Shown here one piece after another: positions 36,766-45,608 of a stretch of DNA of 64,000 bases (the first letter of the stretch is position 1; each line of letters begins with the position of its first letter). The notes under the pieces were generated by a model, which was not told the origin of the DNA, did not search any database, and worked only from the letters and a program-made list of their open reading frames with translations. A program made the position numbers and the translations under genes. Source of the DNA: Haloarchaeobius litoreus. GTDB lineage: Archaea; Halobacteriota; Halobacteria; Halobacteriales; Natrialbaceae. Location: NCBI RefSeq assembly GCF_024495425.1, contig NZ_JANHJR010000004.1, forward strand, positions 372,001 through 436,000, read 5' to 3'.

Positions 36766-37079
36766 AGCTCTAGGTTCACGGCCTGTCGATACAACTCTGC
36801 CAGCACCCTACGACTGGAGGGCGGGGGCACACCCTGCGGTCCGGTGGTACTCGTCCTCCAAGCTGATGCACTGCCGACAATCGTTGGAGTGCGCAGAAGG
36901 GGCGACCGGATGGGGCGATGCAGAGCCGGGGGCTCGATGCGACCGGGCGAGCAGCGAACCCGGACTCGCGGCCGGGGCTCGGGCGAGTCGAGATTGGGCG
37001 GTCGAGACGTAATACTATGTCCGCTACTGACACTTCACGATGATACTTTGCGGCTCGGTGTCGAACTACTACAGACGGT
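36766..37079. other. Intergenic stretch before the second halocyanin gene
   Basis: 314 bp. The TAATACTATG stretch at about 37010-37020 may carry the promoter of the gene at 37080. I see no coding frame with family features and no strong palindrome. Confidence 0.35.
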
Positions 37080-37676
37080 ATGTCAGCCCGCTTAACCCGT
37101 CGAAGCTTCTTGACGACAGCGACAGGTGCAAGTGCGGTAACCAGCGTGGGCGGGACTGCAGCGGCACAGGACGGCGAGCGCCACACCGTCGAGATGACAG
37201 ACTCGCTCGTGTTCGAGCCGGACTCGATCACGATCGCGCCGGGGGACACCATCGCCTGGGTGAACGTCGGCAGTATCGGTCATTCGGTAACGGCGTACGA
37301 GGACGAAATCCCACAGGATGCGGAGTACTTCGCCTCGGGTGGCTTCGACGCGGAAGGACAAGCTCGGAACAGCTACACGGCAGGTAACACCGCGGCCGGT
37401 GACGTCCCCGGTGGCGAATCCTTCAGGCACACCTTCGATGTCGTTGGATCCTACGAGTACTTTTGTATCCCGCACGAAGGTGTCGGGATGGTCGGCAGTA
37501 TCGATGTCACACCGGGCGGGGCACCGGAGGGCGGTGACGGACCGGCGATTCCCACCATCCCCGATACGGCCTGGACCCTCATCGTTGTCACGACCGTCGC
37601 GTTACTCACGGTCACCGGGCTCGCGTACATCTTCATTAAGTATGGTGGTGATTATGAACTGGGTGATGAAGAGTAA
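37080..37676 (+). CDS. Halocyanin-like copper protein with Tat signal and C-terminal anchor
   Basis: A 198-residue protein. The twin-arginine signal is LTRRSFLTTATGAS (residues 5-18). The cupredoxin domain has copper ligands His in SIGHSVTAYED, then YEYFCIPHEGVGMVGSI (Cys, His, Met). After a Gly/Pro linker a C-terminal membrane helix follows (WTLIVVTTVALLTVTGLAYI, about 164-183) with a short charged tail. This anchor distinguishes it from the lipoprotein copy at 35848-36348. It probably carries electrons to or from a membrane oxidase or the extracellular redox enzymes nearby. Confidence 0.92.
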   Translation: MSARLTRRSFLTTATGASAVTSVGGTAAAQDGERHTVEMTDSLVFEPDSITIAPGDTIAWVNVGSIGHSVTAYEDEIPQDAEYFASGGFDAEGQARNSYTAGNTAAGDVPGGESFRHTFDVVGSYEYFCIPHEGVGMVGSIDVTPGGAPEGGDGPAIPTIPDTAWTLIVVTTVALLTVTGLAYIFIKYGGDYELGDEE

Positions 37677-37872
37677 CACGGGACAGAACCGATCTGTCGG
37701 GCGATAAATCGGTGGAGCGGCCCGAAGCCCTGGGGCTGCTGAAGGCCCCTTACGAGTTGCCCCGCTCAGGTGATGTGCTGACTCGCACTTCGCACGCTTC
37801 GTCCGTGAACTGTCGGGGTGGCTCATGCGTGTTTCCAACGACGGAGACAGCGGGCCACAGTCCCGTACGGGG

Positions 37873-38076
37873 TCAGCGCATCCTGTCGAGTGCGACGAAC
37901 GAGTCTCCCGTGGCCGCGATCCATTCGGCCTCCAGCACGTGCTCGCTCCGCGGTAGCGACGAGATGGCGCACACCGCCACGTCGTCGGACCGGCTCGTGA
38001 CTGTGGCAACGACCAGCTCGTCGTGCGCCTTCCGGGATGGCTCCCACTCGTCTCGCCCTTTCGGGGTGGACCCCAT
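37873..38076 (-). CDS. Short haloarchaeal protein (DUF7511-like)
   Basis: About 67 residues from the ATG at 38076 (MGSTPKGRDEWEPSRKAHDE), or 92 from a GTG at 38151. The core HDELVVATVTSRSDDVAVCA, then AEWIAATGDSFVALDRMR, resembles short haloarchaeal proteins of the DUF7511 kind, ending in an acidic TxxxxSFVxLxxMR motif. Function unknown. The 230 bp between this start and the next pseudogene include, on the plus strand, a short frame VWLHLAADVGLIAGEEVEAK that looks like a helical protein tail, probably a remnant. Confidence 0.55.
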   Translation of the reverse strand: MGSTPKGRDEWEPSRKAHDELVVATVTSRSDDVAVCAISSLPRSEHVLEAEWIAATGDSFVALDRMR

Positions 38077-38307
38077 CTGATCCACCTCGTGCTCTGCCGT
38101 GTTCGACTCTGGGTAGAGGTTCGGGACCCCCGCGAAAAGATACTCTGCCACATGACAGCTTCCCGGGGGTACGCCGAGGCACCCCGTCCGGACGTCGCGT
38201 CGAGACGGTGTGGCTACACCTCGCGGCCGACGTCGGGTTGATAGCCGGTGAGGAAGTGGAAGCGAAAATCCTCGAACTCCAGAGGCGCTTGGCGACGATT
38301 TCGCACC

Positions 38308-39050
38308 TCACTCCGAGTGCGTCGACAGCTCGAACCCCCAGGTCAGGTTCCCGGACCCCGACGGCGGGGCCGACTCGTAGGTGATGGTGACGCTGTCGGC
38401 GTCCTTGGCGGCGACGTAGTACGACCCCGCCGCGTCCGCGCTCTCGGCCCAGACGTTGGCGACCTTGGGAGCGCCGGTGAGGTCGTGGGGGATGTCGAAC
38501 GAACGGTCACCGGTCCCGCTCGCCGTGTGGGTCCCGATCTGTGCGGTCCGGTGACCGAAGTTGTGTCTGATGACGTCGCCCCTCCATCACCTTCGATCTC
38601 GGTCTCGATGTCGTTCTAGACGACCATGCAGTCCGCGGCGACGATCAGGTTGATGTCGCTGCCGCCGGTCTGGGAGAAGTTGTTGTTCGTCACGGCGACG
38701 TCGTCGGTCTGGTAGACGAGGGCCGCGTCGTTGCTGCCACGGGAGAAGCTGTTCCCCGTCACGAGTCCGCCCGCGCGGACCAGTAACCCTCGGCCACCGT
38801 AGCGGTTGAAATCGCTCGCGGCGACGAGGTTCGGGTCGCCACCCAGGATGGCCGCGAACGACCCGCTGACCTCGGAGAGGGAGTTGCTCAGGAACCGTAT
38901 CGGCTCGGTCACCGAGCCGGCGGCGACGACGTAGTTACTGATGTCCTCGAAGTGGTTGCCGACAAAGTTCACGTCCTCGACGGACGAGTCACCGATCTCG
39001 GAGATGTTGAACGCCGAGCTGCCGGCCACCTCGCTGCTCGTGAAACTCAT
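38308..39050 (-). pseudogene. Broken parallel beta-helix (pectate-lyase-like) gene
   Basis: The frame from 39050 to 38616 has the repeating pattern of a right-handed beta helix (FVGNHFEDISNYVV, IRFLSNSLSEVSGSFAAI, GLVTGNSFSRGSNDAALV, VAVTNNNFSQTGGSDINLIV). It ends at a TAG, but the next codons continue NDIETEIEGDG. After a one-base frameshift the frame goes on VIRHNFGHRTAQIGTHT and WGFELSTHSE to a TGA at 38308. So one gene is cut by a stop and a frameshift, and its N-terminus ends abruptly at 39050 where an unrelated gene begins. Confidence 0.75.
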
Positions 39051-39852
39051 CGCCTACATCAATGTCTTCGGCTTCCTCGTCCTCCTGGCGGGTGTCGGGA
39101 CGCCCAGCGTGCTCGAGTACGGCAACCGGAGCCCCGGTCGGCTGCTGGAGGTGACCCTCGTCGCGGTGATGCCCGTCTTCGTCCTCGCGCTCCCGATTCT
39201 CGACGTCAGCCTGTTCCTGCCGGGCCGCTGGTACGCGTTCATGTACGTGCCAATGGTGTTCCTCGGTGTGTTCGGGCTGCGCCACCTTACGGCCCGACTC
39301 GACCGCCGGCCGATGGTCGTCGGGCTGCTGTTGCTGGTCGTCTCCTCCCCGAGCATCATGCTCGTCTCAGGGGCCGCAACGCTGGACAGCCCGGTCTTCG
39401 AGTCCAAACAGCAACGCTACGCCTTCACCGAGACTGAGGTCGACGGCGCACGCAACATCGGCGACATGATCGGTGGGCGACTCCCGCCGGTGTACACCGA
39501 CGCCCCGTACACGGCCGTCTTCAGGCGCACCGATAGCCACCTCGCCGGTCTCGTGGACGTCCCACGTGATTCACGCGCCAGACACGACTTCGTCGTCTAC
39601 CACGAGTACCAGACCGAGGATGCGCCCCTCGTCGTCGGTGTGAACAACTCCACCAAGCTCTCACAGGTCGGCCAGGACCGGATCTGTAGCCCGACGCGGA
39701 GCCGTCTCTACACTAACGGCGACGTACTCCTCTGTGGTGGCGGGACCCCGGGTGACGACGACACCAGTTTAGCCACACCGTATTCGGCTCCCAGACTGCT
39801 TAACGTACCTATAGTAAAGCCACACCCACTCGATGGCGCAGGAGATGAGTGA
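39049..39852 (+). pseudogene. C-terminal fragment of a DUF2206-like glycan membrane protein
   Basis: The frame reads LIAYINVFGFLVLLAGVG and continues through hydrophobic helices (LVAVMPVFVLALPILDVSLF, YAFMYVPMVFLGVFGLRHL, VVGLLLLVVSSPSIML) to a soluble tail, VDGARNIGDMIGGRLPPVYT to HPLDGAGDE. The order of last helices and tail resembles the end of the 767-residue protein at 1892-4195, but the first about two thirds are missing. The frame upstream of 39049 is antisense to the beta-helix fragment. The tail overlaps the Nudix gene start by 20 bp. It is a truncated gene joined to foreign sequence. Confidence 0.7.
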
Positions 39853-40333
39853 CGCCCCCCAGCCGCCGACCGACCCGACGGTGCCCACCGCCGAGCAGGA
39901 CCGCCTCGTCCAGTCCCCCACCCCGAGCCAGCTGCGGCAGGCCAGCAGCCGCAGGCTACGGTTCGGCACCAAGGCACTCGTCCAGTCACGTGACCGCGTC
40001 CTCCTCGTCAGGGAGCGTCGCGCCGACGGCACCACCTTCTGGACGCTCCCCGGCGGTGGCATCGACCCCGGCGAGACGCCACGCGAGTCCCTCGCCCGTG
40101 AGCTTCGGGAGGAGATTTCCTGTGAGTGCAGCCTTGGTGCCATCGTCGCCCGCTGCCAGTACGACCACACGACCCGTTCAAACACGACCAGCCTCTACTC
40201 GGTCTTCGAGACTACGCTCGACGGCGAACCCGTTCCGAACGTGGACGAGGGAATCGTCGAGTGCGGCTGGATCGACCCGGCCGAGGTGCCGGCCGACACG
40301 CTCGACCCCATCGCGAGCCTGCTGGAGCCCTGA
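39833..40333 (+). CDS. Nudix hydrolase
   Basis: A 166-residue Nudix protein. The Nudix box GGGIDPGETPRESLARELRE followed by EIS fits Gx5Ex7REUxEExGU, starting near residue 73. A Pro/Thr-rich leader of about 40 residues precedes the domain, so the start could be later (ATG at 39845). It hydrolyses a nucleoside diphosphate linked to another group; substrate unknown. It overlaps the pseudogene tail upstream by 20 bp. Confidence 0.9.
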   Translation: MAQEMSDAPQPPTDPTVPTAEQDRLVQSPTPSQLRQASSRRLRFGTKALVQSRDRVLLVRERRADGTTFWTLPGGGIDPGETPRESLARELREEISCECSLGAIVARCQYDHTTRSNTTSLYSVFETTLDGEPVPNVDEGIVECGWIDPAEVPADTLDPIASLLEP

Positions 40334-40420
40334 TGCCGGCAGCGTCGCGGTGACCGAGCACGACTCCGGGAGTGGAGCAGGAGCTCGCCCGTGGCCTTCG
40401 CTTCGTAGAGGAGGTCAGGA

Positions 40421-41044
40421 TCAGAACGGGGCATCCGGGGAGCCGCGGCTGGCACCTTCGTTTTCCATCGCTCGCTCCATCGGGTTCGACCCGACTTCGG
40501 CGCTGTCTTCGGGCTCGACCGTCACGTCACCGGTGCGTCGGAACGTTCGTTCGAGTTCCGCGAGCTGGTCGTTGATGGCATTGCTCTGGTGGTGCATCGG
40601 AGCCGCACGGACCCGGACGAGGTCGTACTCGTGGCGGTCCGCGAGCCCGTTCCACGCCCTGAACGAGCCGATCGTCAGCGTATGAGTCTGTGGGCAGAAC
40701 GGCGTCGTCGGGGTGAACTCCGCACGCAGGACGCGTTCAATGCTATCGTCGTCGATGGCTTCGGTACCGTTGTCGACCTCGACGGCGTACCGGTAGCCGG
40801 CGTTCTTGTGGCGGGTGTCCAGATTCAGTCTGGCGAGGTTGTAGTTGAACGTCATGTCGTACACCTTCCGCTCCTCGAACAGCTCGCGCGTCAGCCGATG
40901 GAAGGCGACGTGGTCGGTGCCCGCCAGTACGTCGTGCCCGTCGAGAAACTCGTCCGCCGGGGGGTTGTGGTCCGGAACGAACTCATCGTAGCTGTCGAAC
41001 AACGAATCGTCGTCGTTGCCGAACGGGGATGGGAAACTGGGCAT
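40421..41044 (-). CDS. Conserved haloarchaeal protein of unknown function
   Basis: A 207-residue acidic protein starting MPSFPSPFGNDDDSLFDSYD. Central segments HDVLAGTDHVAFHRLTRELF, YDMTFNYNLARLNLDTRHKN, LRAEFTPTTPFCPQTHTLTI and RVRAAPMHHQSNAINDQLAE suggest an alpha/beta fold with a Cys-Pro and a His-His pair. The CPQ and HH residues and the neighbouring CGCGG and SufB genes suggest, without proof, a role in metal or iron-sulfur handling. I do not recognise a named family. Confidence 0.72.
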   Translation of the reverse strand: MPSFPSPFGNDDDSLFDSYDEFVPDHNPPADEFLDGHDVLAGTDHVAFHRLTRELFEERKVYDMTFNYNLARLNLDTRHKNAGYRYAVEVDNGTEAIDDDSIERVLRAEFTPTTPFCPQTHTLTIGSFRAWNGLADRHEYDLVRVRAAPMHHQSNAINDQLAELERTFRRTGDVTVEPEDSAEVGSNPMERAMENEGASRGSPDAPF

Positions 41045-41255
41045 ACCCGCCGGTTCGTCACCTGTTCACGTACACCTGTTGCCGGAGATATTCGCCATCG
41101 ACCTCCGATTGAAGCCGTGGGCTCCCGCCTGCCACACCAGTGAACTGTGGGTTCAGCAGCGAACGGAACGGATTCGGCCACCGTGTTTCACGGAGTCCGA
41201 ACCCCCCTGGACACGGACCCGTGTGCAGTTCGAAAGGGGGTGACGGCGACGAACT

Positions 41256-41570
41256 TTAGACGTGAACGCGGACGACGTGGCCGCCACAGCCACACTGTTC
41301 GATGTACTCCCAGTCGACGTCCGTCTCACCGAACTCGTCTTCGAGCACCGAGAAGAGGTACTCCGACGGGTGGCCATGTTCACCGTGGGTGACCAGGTTG
41401 ACGTGGTTCCCCTCAGCGGTGTGTTCGACGGCGTCGACCGCGTGCTGAACGACCAGTTCCCGGTCTGCCCCGTGCTCCGGCTTCTCGAGGTTGGCCGACC
41501 AGGAGTTGTCGTGGACGCGGTCCGTGACCGGTTCGGCGTCGTGGTCGTGGTCGTGGGGTGTACTCGACAT
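41256..41570 (-). CDS. CGCGG-type candidate RiPP precursor
   Basis: A 104-residue protein (ATG at 41570; a GTG at 41576 is possible). It has a His/Asp-rich N-terminus (TPHDHDHDAEPV), then DRVHDNSWSANLEKPEHG and the C-terminal core IEQCGCGGHVVRVHV. The CGCGG ending is the hallmark of a haloarchaeal family annotated as radical-SAM-modified peptide precursors; Cys of CGC would be the modified residues. No radical SAM enzyme is present in this window, so the partner must be elsewhere if the role holds. It is divergent to SufB. A leaderless promoter is visible (see 41598-41603). Confidence 0.65.
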   Translation of the reverse strand: MSSTPHDHDHDAEPVTDRVHDNSWSANLEKPEHGADRELVVQHAVDAVEHTAEGNHVNLVTHGEHGHPSEYLFSVLEDEFGETDVDWEYIEQCGCGGHVVRVHV

Positions 41571-41597
41571 CGTCACGATGCAGTACGGTCGGGGAAC

Positions 41598-41603
41598 GTA
41601 TAC
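41598..41603 (-). promoter_or_regulatory. TATA box of the CGCGG-type gene
   Basis: GTATAC (palindromic, in context CGTATACG) centred about 30 nt before the ATG at 41570. This distance is typical of leaderless haloarchaeal promoters. The assignment is by position and sequence only. Confidence 0.45.
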
Positions 41604-41865
41604 GATTTCGGTCGGTGGAACGGGTTCTCCGGTAACACGGCCGCTCCACCGCGGTACCTCTGGGTCGATGACCAGCCTACCTGCCGATGGGACTCGAAGG
41701 CGGACGGGACCGAACGACTTCGGGGATGGTGCTATCAGGGTCAGTCACCGAACCGGAGTACGGGGAGCCGGATGTCGTCCAGGGGCTCCGGAGCGCACGC
41801 GGAAACAGCTCGTTCGAGAAGCACTGGCCCGAAGGAACACCCGAACCACCCACCACCGACAGAGT

Positions 41866-43296
41866 ATGAGCCACGACCACGACCACCTCGACCTGACCGG
41901 ATCTCGAACTGACTTCGACTTCAAGAACGACGTGCTGGCGGTGTTCAAATCCAAGACGGGCCTCACGGAGGAGACCGTTCGGCTCATCTCCGCGGAGAAG
42001 GACGAGCCAGCGTGGATGCTCGAGCGGCGACTGGACGCCTTCGAACAGTTCCAGCAGATGCCGATGCCGACCGACTGGCCGGGACAGCCGGACCTGTCGG
42101 GGTTCGACCTCGACGAGATCGTCCCGTACCTGCGACCGGATATCGAGTCGAAGCGCAGCGTCGACTCGTGGGAGGACCTCCCCGAGGACATCCACGACAC
42201 GTTCGACAGGCTCGGGATTCCGGCGGCCGAAGAGAAGTCCCTCTCCGGGGCCGGTGCACAGTACGAGTCGGAGGTGGTCTACCAGAACATGAAAGACCGG
42301 TTCGAGGAGAAGGGCGTCGTCTTCTGTGACATGGGCACGGCCGTCCAGGAGTATCCCGACCTCGTCCGTGAACACTTCATGACGAAGTGTGTGCCTCCGA
42401 GTGACAACAAGTTCGCCGCGCTGCACGGTGCGGTCTGGTCCGGCGGCTCGTTCGTCTACGTGCCGGAGGGCGTCACCGTCGAGATGCCACTTCAGGCGTA
42501 CTTCCGGATGAACGCCGAGGGGATGGGCCAGTTCGAACACAAGATAATCATCGCGGAGCCGAACTCCGAGGTCCATCTCATCGAGGGCTGCTCGGCACCG
42601 CACTACGGTGAACACAACCTCCACAGCGGCTGCGTCGAGGTGTTCGTGAAGGAGGGGGCACACGTCCAGTACTCGACGGTGCAGAACTGGTCTCGGAACA
42701 CGTACAACCTGAACACCAAGCGTGCCATCGTCGAGGAGGACGGGACGATGGAGTGGGTCTCGGGCAGCATGGGCTCGAAGGCGACGATGCTCTACCCGGC
42801 GACCATCCTGAAGGGACGGGGCGCGACGGACACCCACGTCACCATCGCGTTCGCCGGCGAGGGCCAGAACATCGACACCGGCGCGAAGGTGTACCACACC
42901 GCACCTGACACCCACTCCACCATCGAGTCCAAGTCCATCTCGAAGGACGGCGGCCGCACGAACTACCGTGGCCTCGTCCACATCGCCGACGGCGCGGCGC
43001 ACTCCTCGACGAGCGTCGAGTGTGACGCGCTCATGTTCGACAGCGAGTCCACGTCGGACACGATGCCGTACATGGAGATCAGGGAGTCGACGGTCGACGT
43101 GGCCCACGAGGCGACCGTCGGCAAGATCGGCGACGAGGACGTCTTCTACCTCGAGAACCGGGGGCTCGACGAGGACGACGCCAAGAAGCTGATCGTCGCC
43201 GGCTTCATCGAACCGCTCACGGAGGAACTGCCCATCGAGTACGCGGTCGAACTCAACCGCCTCATCGAACTCGAGATGGACGGGAGCCTCGGTTAG
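41866..43296 (+). CDS. sufB: SufB-family Fe-S cluster assembly protein
   Basis: A 476-residue SufB. After a His/Asp-rich start (MSHDHDHLDLTGSRTDFDFK) it follows the usual family, with DLVREHFMTKCVPPSDNKFA, the beta-helix segments VEMPLQAYFRMNAEGMGQFE and HLIEGCSAPHYGEHNLHSGC (near residue 245), and the C-terminal LVHIADGAAHSSTSVECDAL with the cluster Cys. Standard partners SufC and SufD are not next to it, so it is a solo paralogue or a second copy. Its place opposite a CGCGG-type gene and near cupins and a di-iron repair protein suggests an Fe-S stress role. Start at ATG 41866. Confidence 0.92.
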   Translation: MSHDHDHLDLTGSRTDFDFKNDVLAVFKSKTGLTEETVRLISAEKDEPAWMLERRLDAFEQFQQMPMPTDWPGQPDLSGFDLDEIVPYLRPDIESKRSVDSWEDLPEDIHDTFDRLGIPAAEEKSLSGAGAQYESEVVYQNMKDRFEEKGVVFCDMGTAVQEYPDLVREHFMTKCVPPSDNKFAALHGAVWSGGSFVYVPEGVTVEMPLQAYFRMNAEGMGQFEHKIIIAEPNSEVHLIEGCSAPHYGEHNLHSGCVEVFVKEGAHVQYSTVQNWSRNTYNLNTKRAIVEEDGTMEWVSGSMGSKATMLYPATILKGRGATDTHVTIAFAGEGQNIDTGAKVYHTAPDTHSTIESKSISKDGGRTNYRGLVHIADGAAHSSTSVECDALMFDSESTSDTMPYMEIRESTVDVAHEATVGKIGDEDVFYLENRGLDEDDAKKLIVAGFIEPLTEELPIEYAVELNRLIELEMDGSLG

Positions 43297-43580
43297 GCGT
43301 GCGGCCGGCGGGACCAGGACGGTCGGCGGTGTTCTCCACGGGAACCCGTGAATCCCAGGTCACACGTCGTCTCAGAAGAGGTAGAGCCCGGGCGGTGTCC
43401 TCTCGGTCCAGTCCACGTGCTGGGATTCGGCTCGGATGTTGGTGCGTGAAACGGGCGCTCGGGATGGGATTCGTCTGAACATGCATGGCTATCGCGGCCT
43501 TCCAGGACCCATGGACGTCGTCGGCCCACGAATCGGACCACAGACATCGCCCGCGACGTCCCGGTCCGTCGAGTCCCGTC

Positions 43581-43886
43581 TCAGTCGTCCGTCCGCGACG
43601 CCAGGACGATCAGCGCGGTCGTCTCCTCGACTGCTCGGGGAGCGATATCCTGGTCACCGTCGAAGCGGACGACGTCGCCCGCACTCAGTTCGTGTGTCTC
43701 GTCGCCCAGTCGGAGCTCGAGCCTCCCGTCGACGAGATAGAGGACGATCTCGCGGTCGGGATGCGCGTGGGCTGGGACCTCCTCGCCCGCGTCGAGCGTG
43801 AGTCTGATCGTCTTCGGTTCCGCATCGGGGAAGACGTTCGCGTGTGGCTGTCCATCGAGTTCGTCGAGCGTCGTGATCGTGGTCAT
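43581..43886 (-). CDS. Cupin-domain protein
   Basis: A 101-residue single cupin. Motif 1 VPAHAHPDREIVLYLVDGRL supplies two His and a Glu position, motif 2 HELSAGDVVRFDGDQDIAPR is present without the usual final His. It is the second gene of a two-cupin unit; its start overlaps the preceding gene stop by four bases. Cupins of this type sense or carry metal or small ligands. Exact role unknown. Confidence 0.82.
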   Translation of the reverse strand: MTTITTLDELDGQPHANVFPDAEPKTIRLTLDAGEEVPAHAHPDREIVLYLVDGRLELRLGDETHELSAGDVVRFDGDQDIAPRAVEETTALIVLASRTDD

Positions 43887-44263
43887 GGATTCTGTGGGTC
43901 GAACTCGTTCTGCCCGAGTCCGCGTCGGACCGGTTCGTGTTCGGAGTCGGTGGGTGGCGGCGCGGTCACGAGGAGCGCTTCGAGCCGCGAGTCCTCATCG
44001 GCTCTGATTCCACGGTCGGTCTCCGCCTGGACGACGACGACGTCGCCGGGTTCGACGGCATGTTCCTCGTCACCGTCGCGGACCAGTCCGGTCCCGGACT
44101 GGACGCAGATCGCAACGTCGCTGGATGGGGCGTGCACCGGGATAAACTGCCCCGGTTCGAAGTAGCCACAGACGACCTTCATCCGGTCACTCCGGAACAC
44201 TTCGACCGCCGAGAACCGGTCGTCGTCGTACGCCCGCTCGGAGTCGAAATCGGTCGCGGTCAC
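43883..44263 (-). CDS. Cupin-domain protein
   Basis: A 126-residue cupin starting at the GTG 44263 (MTATDFDSERAYDDDRFSAV); a GTG at 44293 would add 10 residues. Cupin motif 1 is FEPGQFIPVHAPSSDVAICV with one His, and motif 2 is VEPGDVVVVQAETDRGIRAD. The C-terminal tail is disordered. It sits directly downstream of a DtxR-type palindrome, with the second cupin gene overlapping its end by four bases. Probably metal-regulated; ligand unknown. Confidence 0.8.
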   Translation of the reverse strand: MTATDFDSERAYDDDRFSAVEVFRSDRMKVVCGYFEPGQFIPVHAPSSDVAICVQSGTGLVRDGDEEHAVEPGDVVVVQAETDRGIRADEDSRLEALLVTAPPPTDSEHEPVRRGLGQNEFDPQNP

Positions 44264-44346
44264 ACCGACCCCTCCGTTCGGCAGACGCCACACCCGCTGG
44301 AACTGTGGTGAACGAGGGGTAGTGACGCGCCGTTCCTCCTCGAAAT

Positions 44347-44362
44347 TTTAGGCTGGCCTAAA
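44347..44362. promoter_or_regulatory. DtxR-type palindromic operator
   Basis: TTTAGGC-TG-GCCTAAA, a perfect inverted repeat with 7-bp arms. On the minus strand its left half overlaps a TATA-like TATTTA (44359-44364), so binding would block the cupin promoter. The arms resemble binding sites of DtxR/IdeR/SirR-type metalloregulators (TTAGG...CCTAA). A DtxR-type gene lies 1.4 kb away at 45738-46226. Operator identity is inference from sequence and context. Confidence 0.6.
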
Positions 44363-44546
44363 TACATGCAGGCCCAACTCGGACGAGCACCGCAAAAGAG
44401 GTTGGCCCGAACATATTCGCCACGGACGGACGGTGTGACGCCTGGCCTCGGCGGCGGTCCCGTCGGACCGCTCGGTGCGCCTGCCGCGACCCCAACATGA
44501 GTTCAGTGTGGCCCGTCTCCGGACTCGGTGACGGCCGTTGTGGGCG

Positions 44547-45608
44547 TCAGAACGGGGCTTCCGGTTCCCCACTGGTCGCGTCGCCCGTCTTCGTGTCGGC
44601 CTTCCCGATCAGCACTCTGAACTCGTCGGGTTCGCGTTGGCGGTACTCCCAGCGGAACTCCGCACCGGCCTCGGCATCGAACTGGTGGTACAGTGGCTTC
44701 GGGTCGTGGTCGTTGACGAGCACGAAGCCCGTGCCGGTCTCCAGCTCGTCGTACGCTTCGAAGATCTGTTCGTGGCGTCGAGCTGGCGGGAGCTGCCTGA
44801 CGTCGAGCTCCTCGACGACCTCTATCGCCTCGCCGTCTGTCGGTGACGCCGAACCGTCGGAGTCGGCCGAACCGGAAGCGTCGTCGGCCCCACCCGCCCC
44901 CTTCGTGATATGCACCCGGCACCGTCCCGGTTCGGACTCGACGACCTCCCAGCTGAACGAGTCACCGTACCGCTGCCGGAACTCCTGGTGGAGTGGACGG
45001 GGCTCGTGTGGGGCGATGAGTTCCATCGTCCCTCCCTCGGGGATCATCCCGTAGCGATGGTGGATCGTGGGATGCCGTTCCTGTTTGGGAATCTCGCGAA
45101 CGTCGTACTGCGTGACGACGTCCCCCGAGCGGCTCTCGGAGTCGGCGGTCTTGACGATCTCGACGTGCCACTCGCCCGACCCGCGACTGGCGTACTCCCA
45201 GTCGATTCCGTCGCCGTGCATCGACCGAAGTTCGTGGTACAGCGGCTTGGGATCGTGGTCGTTGACCAGCACGAACCCCTCGTCGGCCGCCAGTTCTTCG
45301 AAGATTCCGAGGAGGGCCTCGTGCCGGCGCTGTGGTTTCAGGTCACGAACGTCGACCGTCGCGAGCGCGTCGTCCCCGAGTGCCTCACCGACGGTCACGG
45401 CGAGTTCACGCGGTTCCGCGTCGGGATGCGCGTACGCCCAGCTCAGTGCGCGCTCGTGCTCGATCTGGTATCGGAGCAGGTGAACGTCGACGTCCCGGTC
45501 GGCGACGATCTCCAGTGTGTCCCCCGGGTCCACTTCGGTGAGGGTGTCGAAGAGCTGTTCACGGAGTTCCGTCTCCTCTACCTCCTGCAGGTCCATCTCG
45601 ATTGCCAT
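44547..45608 (-). CDS. Protein with four DUF2249-like repeats
   Basis: A 353-residue protein starting MAIEMDLQEVEETELREQLF. Repeats 2 to 4 are clear: ATVDVRDLKPQRRHEALLGI, VVTQYDVREIPKQERHPTIH and ELDVRQLPPARRHEQIFEAY, each followed by xPHxPRPLxxEF or NDHDPKPLYHxF and a WEY/WEV strand. Repeat 1 (residues 1-60) is a degenerate copy. DUF2249 proteins carry a KPLYH motif and cluster with hemerythrin/RIC and denitrification genes. No enzyme activity is known. The Met at 45608 is chosen because upstream frame has no family match. Confidence 0.85.
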   Translation of the reverse strand: MAIEMDLQEVEETELREQLFDTLTEVDPGDTLEIVADRDVDVHLLRYQIEHERALSWAYAHPDAEPRELAVTVGEALGDDALATVDVRDLKPQRRHEALLGIFEELAADEGFVLVNDHDPKPLYHELRSMHGDGIDWEYASRGSGEWHVEIVKTADSESRSGDVVTQYDVREIPKQERHPTIHHRYGMIPEGGTMELIAPHEPRPLHQEFRQRYGDSFSWEVVESEPGRCRVHITKGAGGADDASGSADSDGSASPTDGEAIEVVEELDVRQLPPARRHEQIFEAYDELETGTGFVLVNDHDPKPLYHQFDAEAGAEFRWEYRQREPDEFRVLIGKADTKTGDATSGEPEAPF

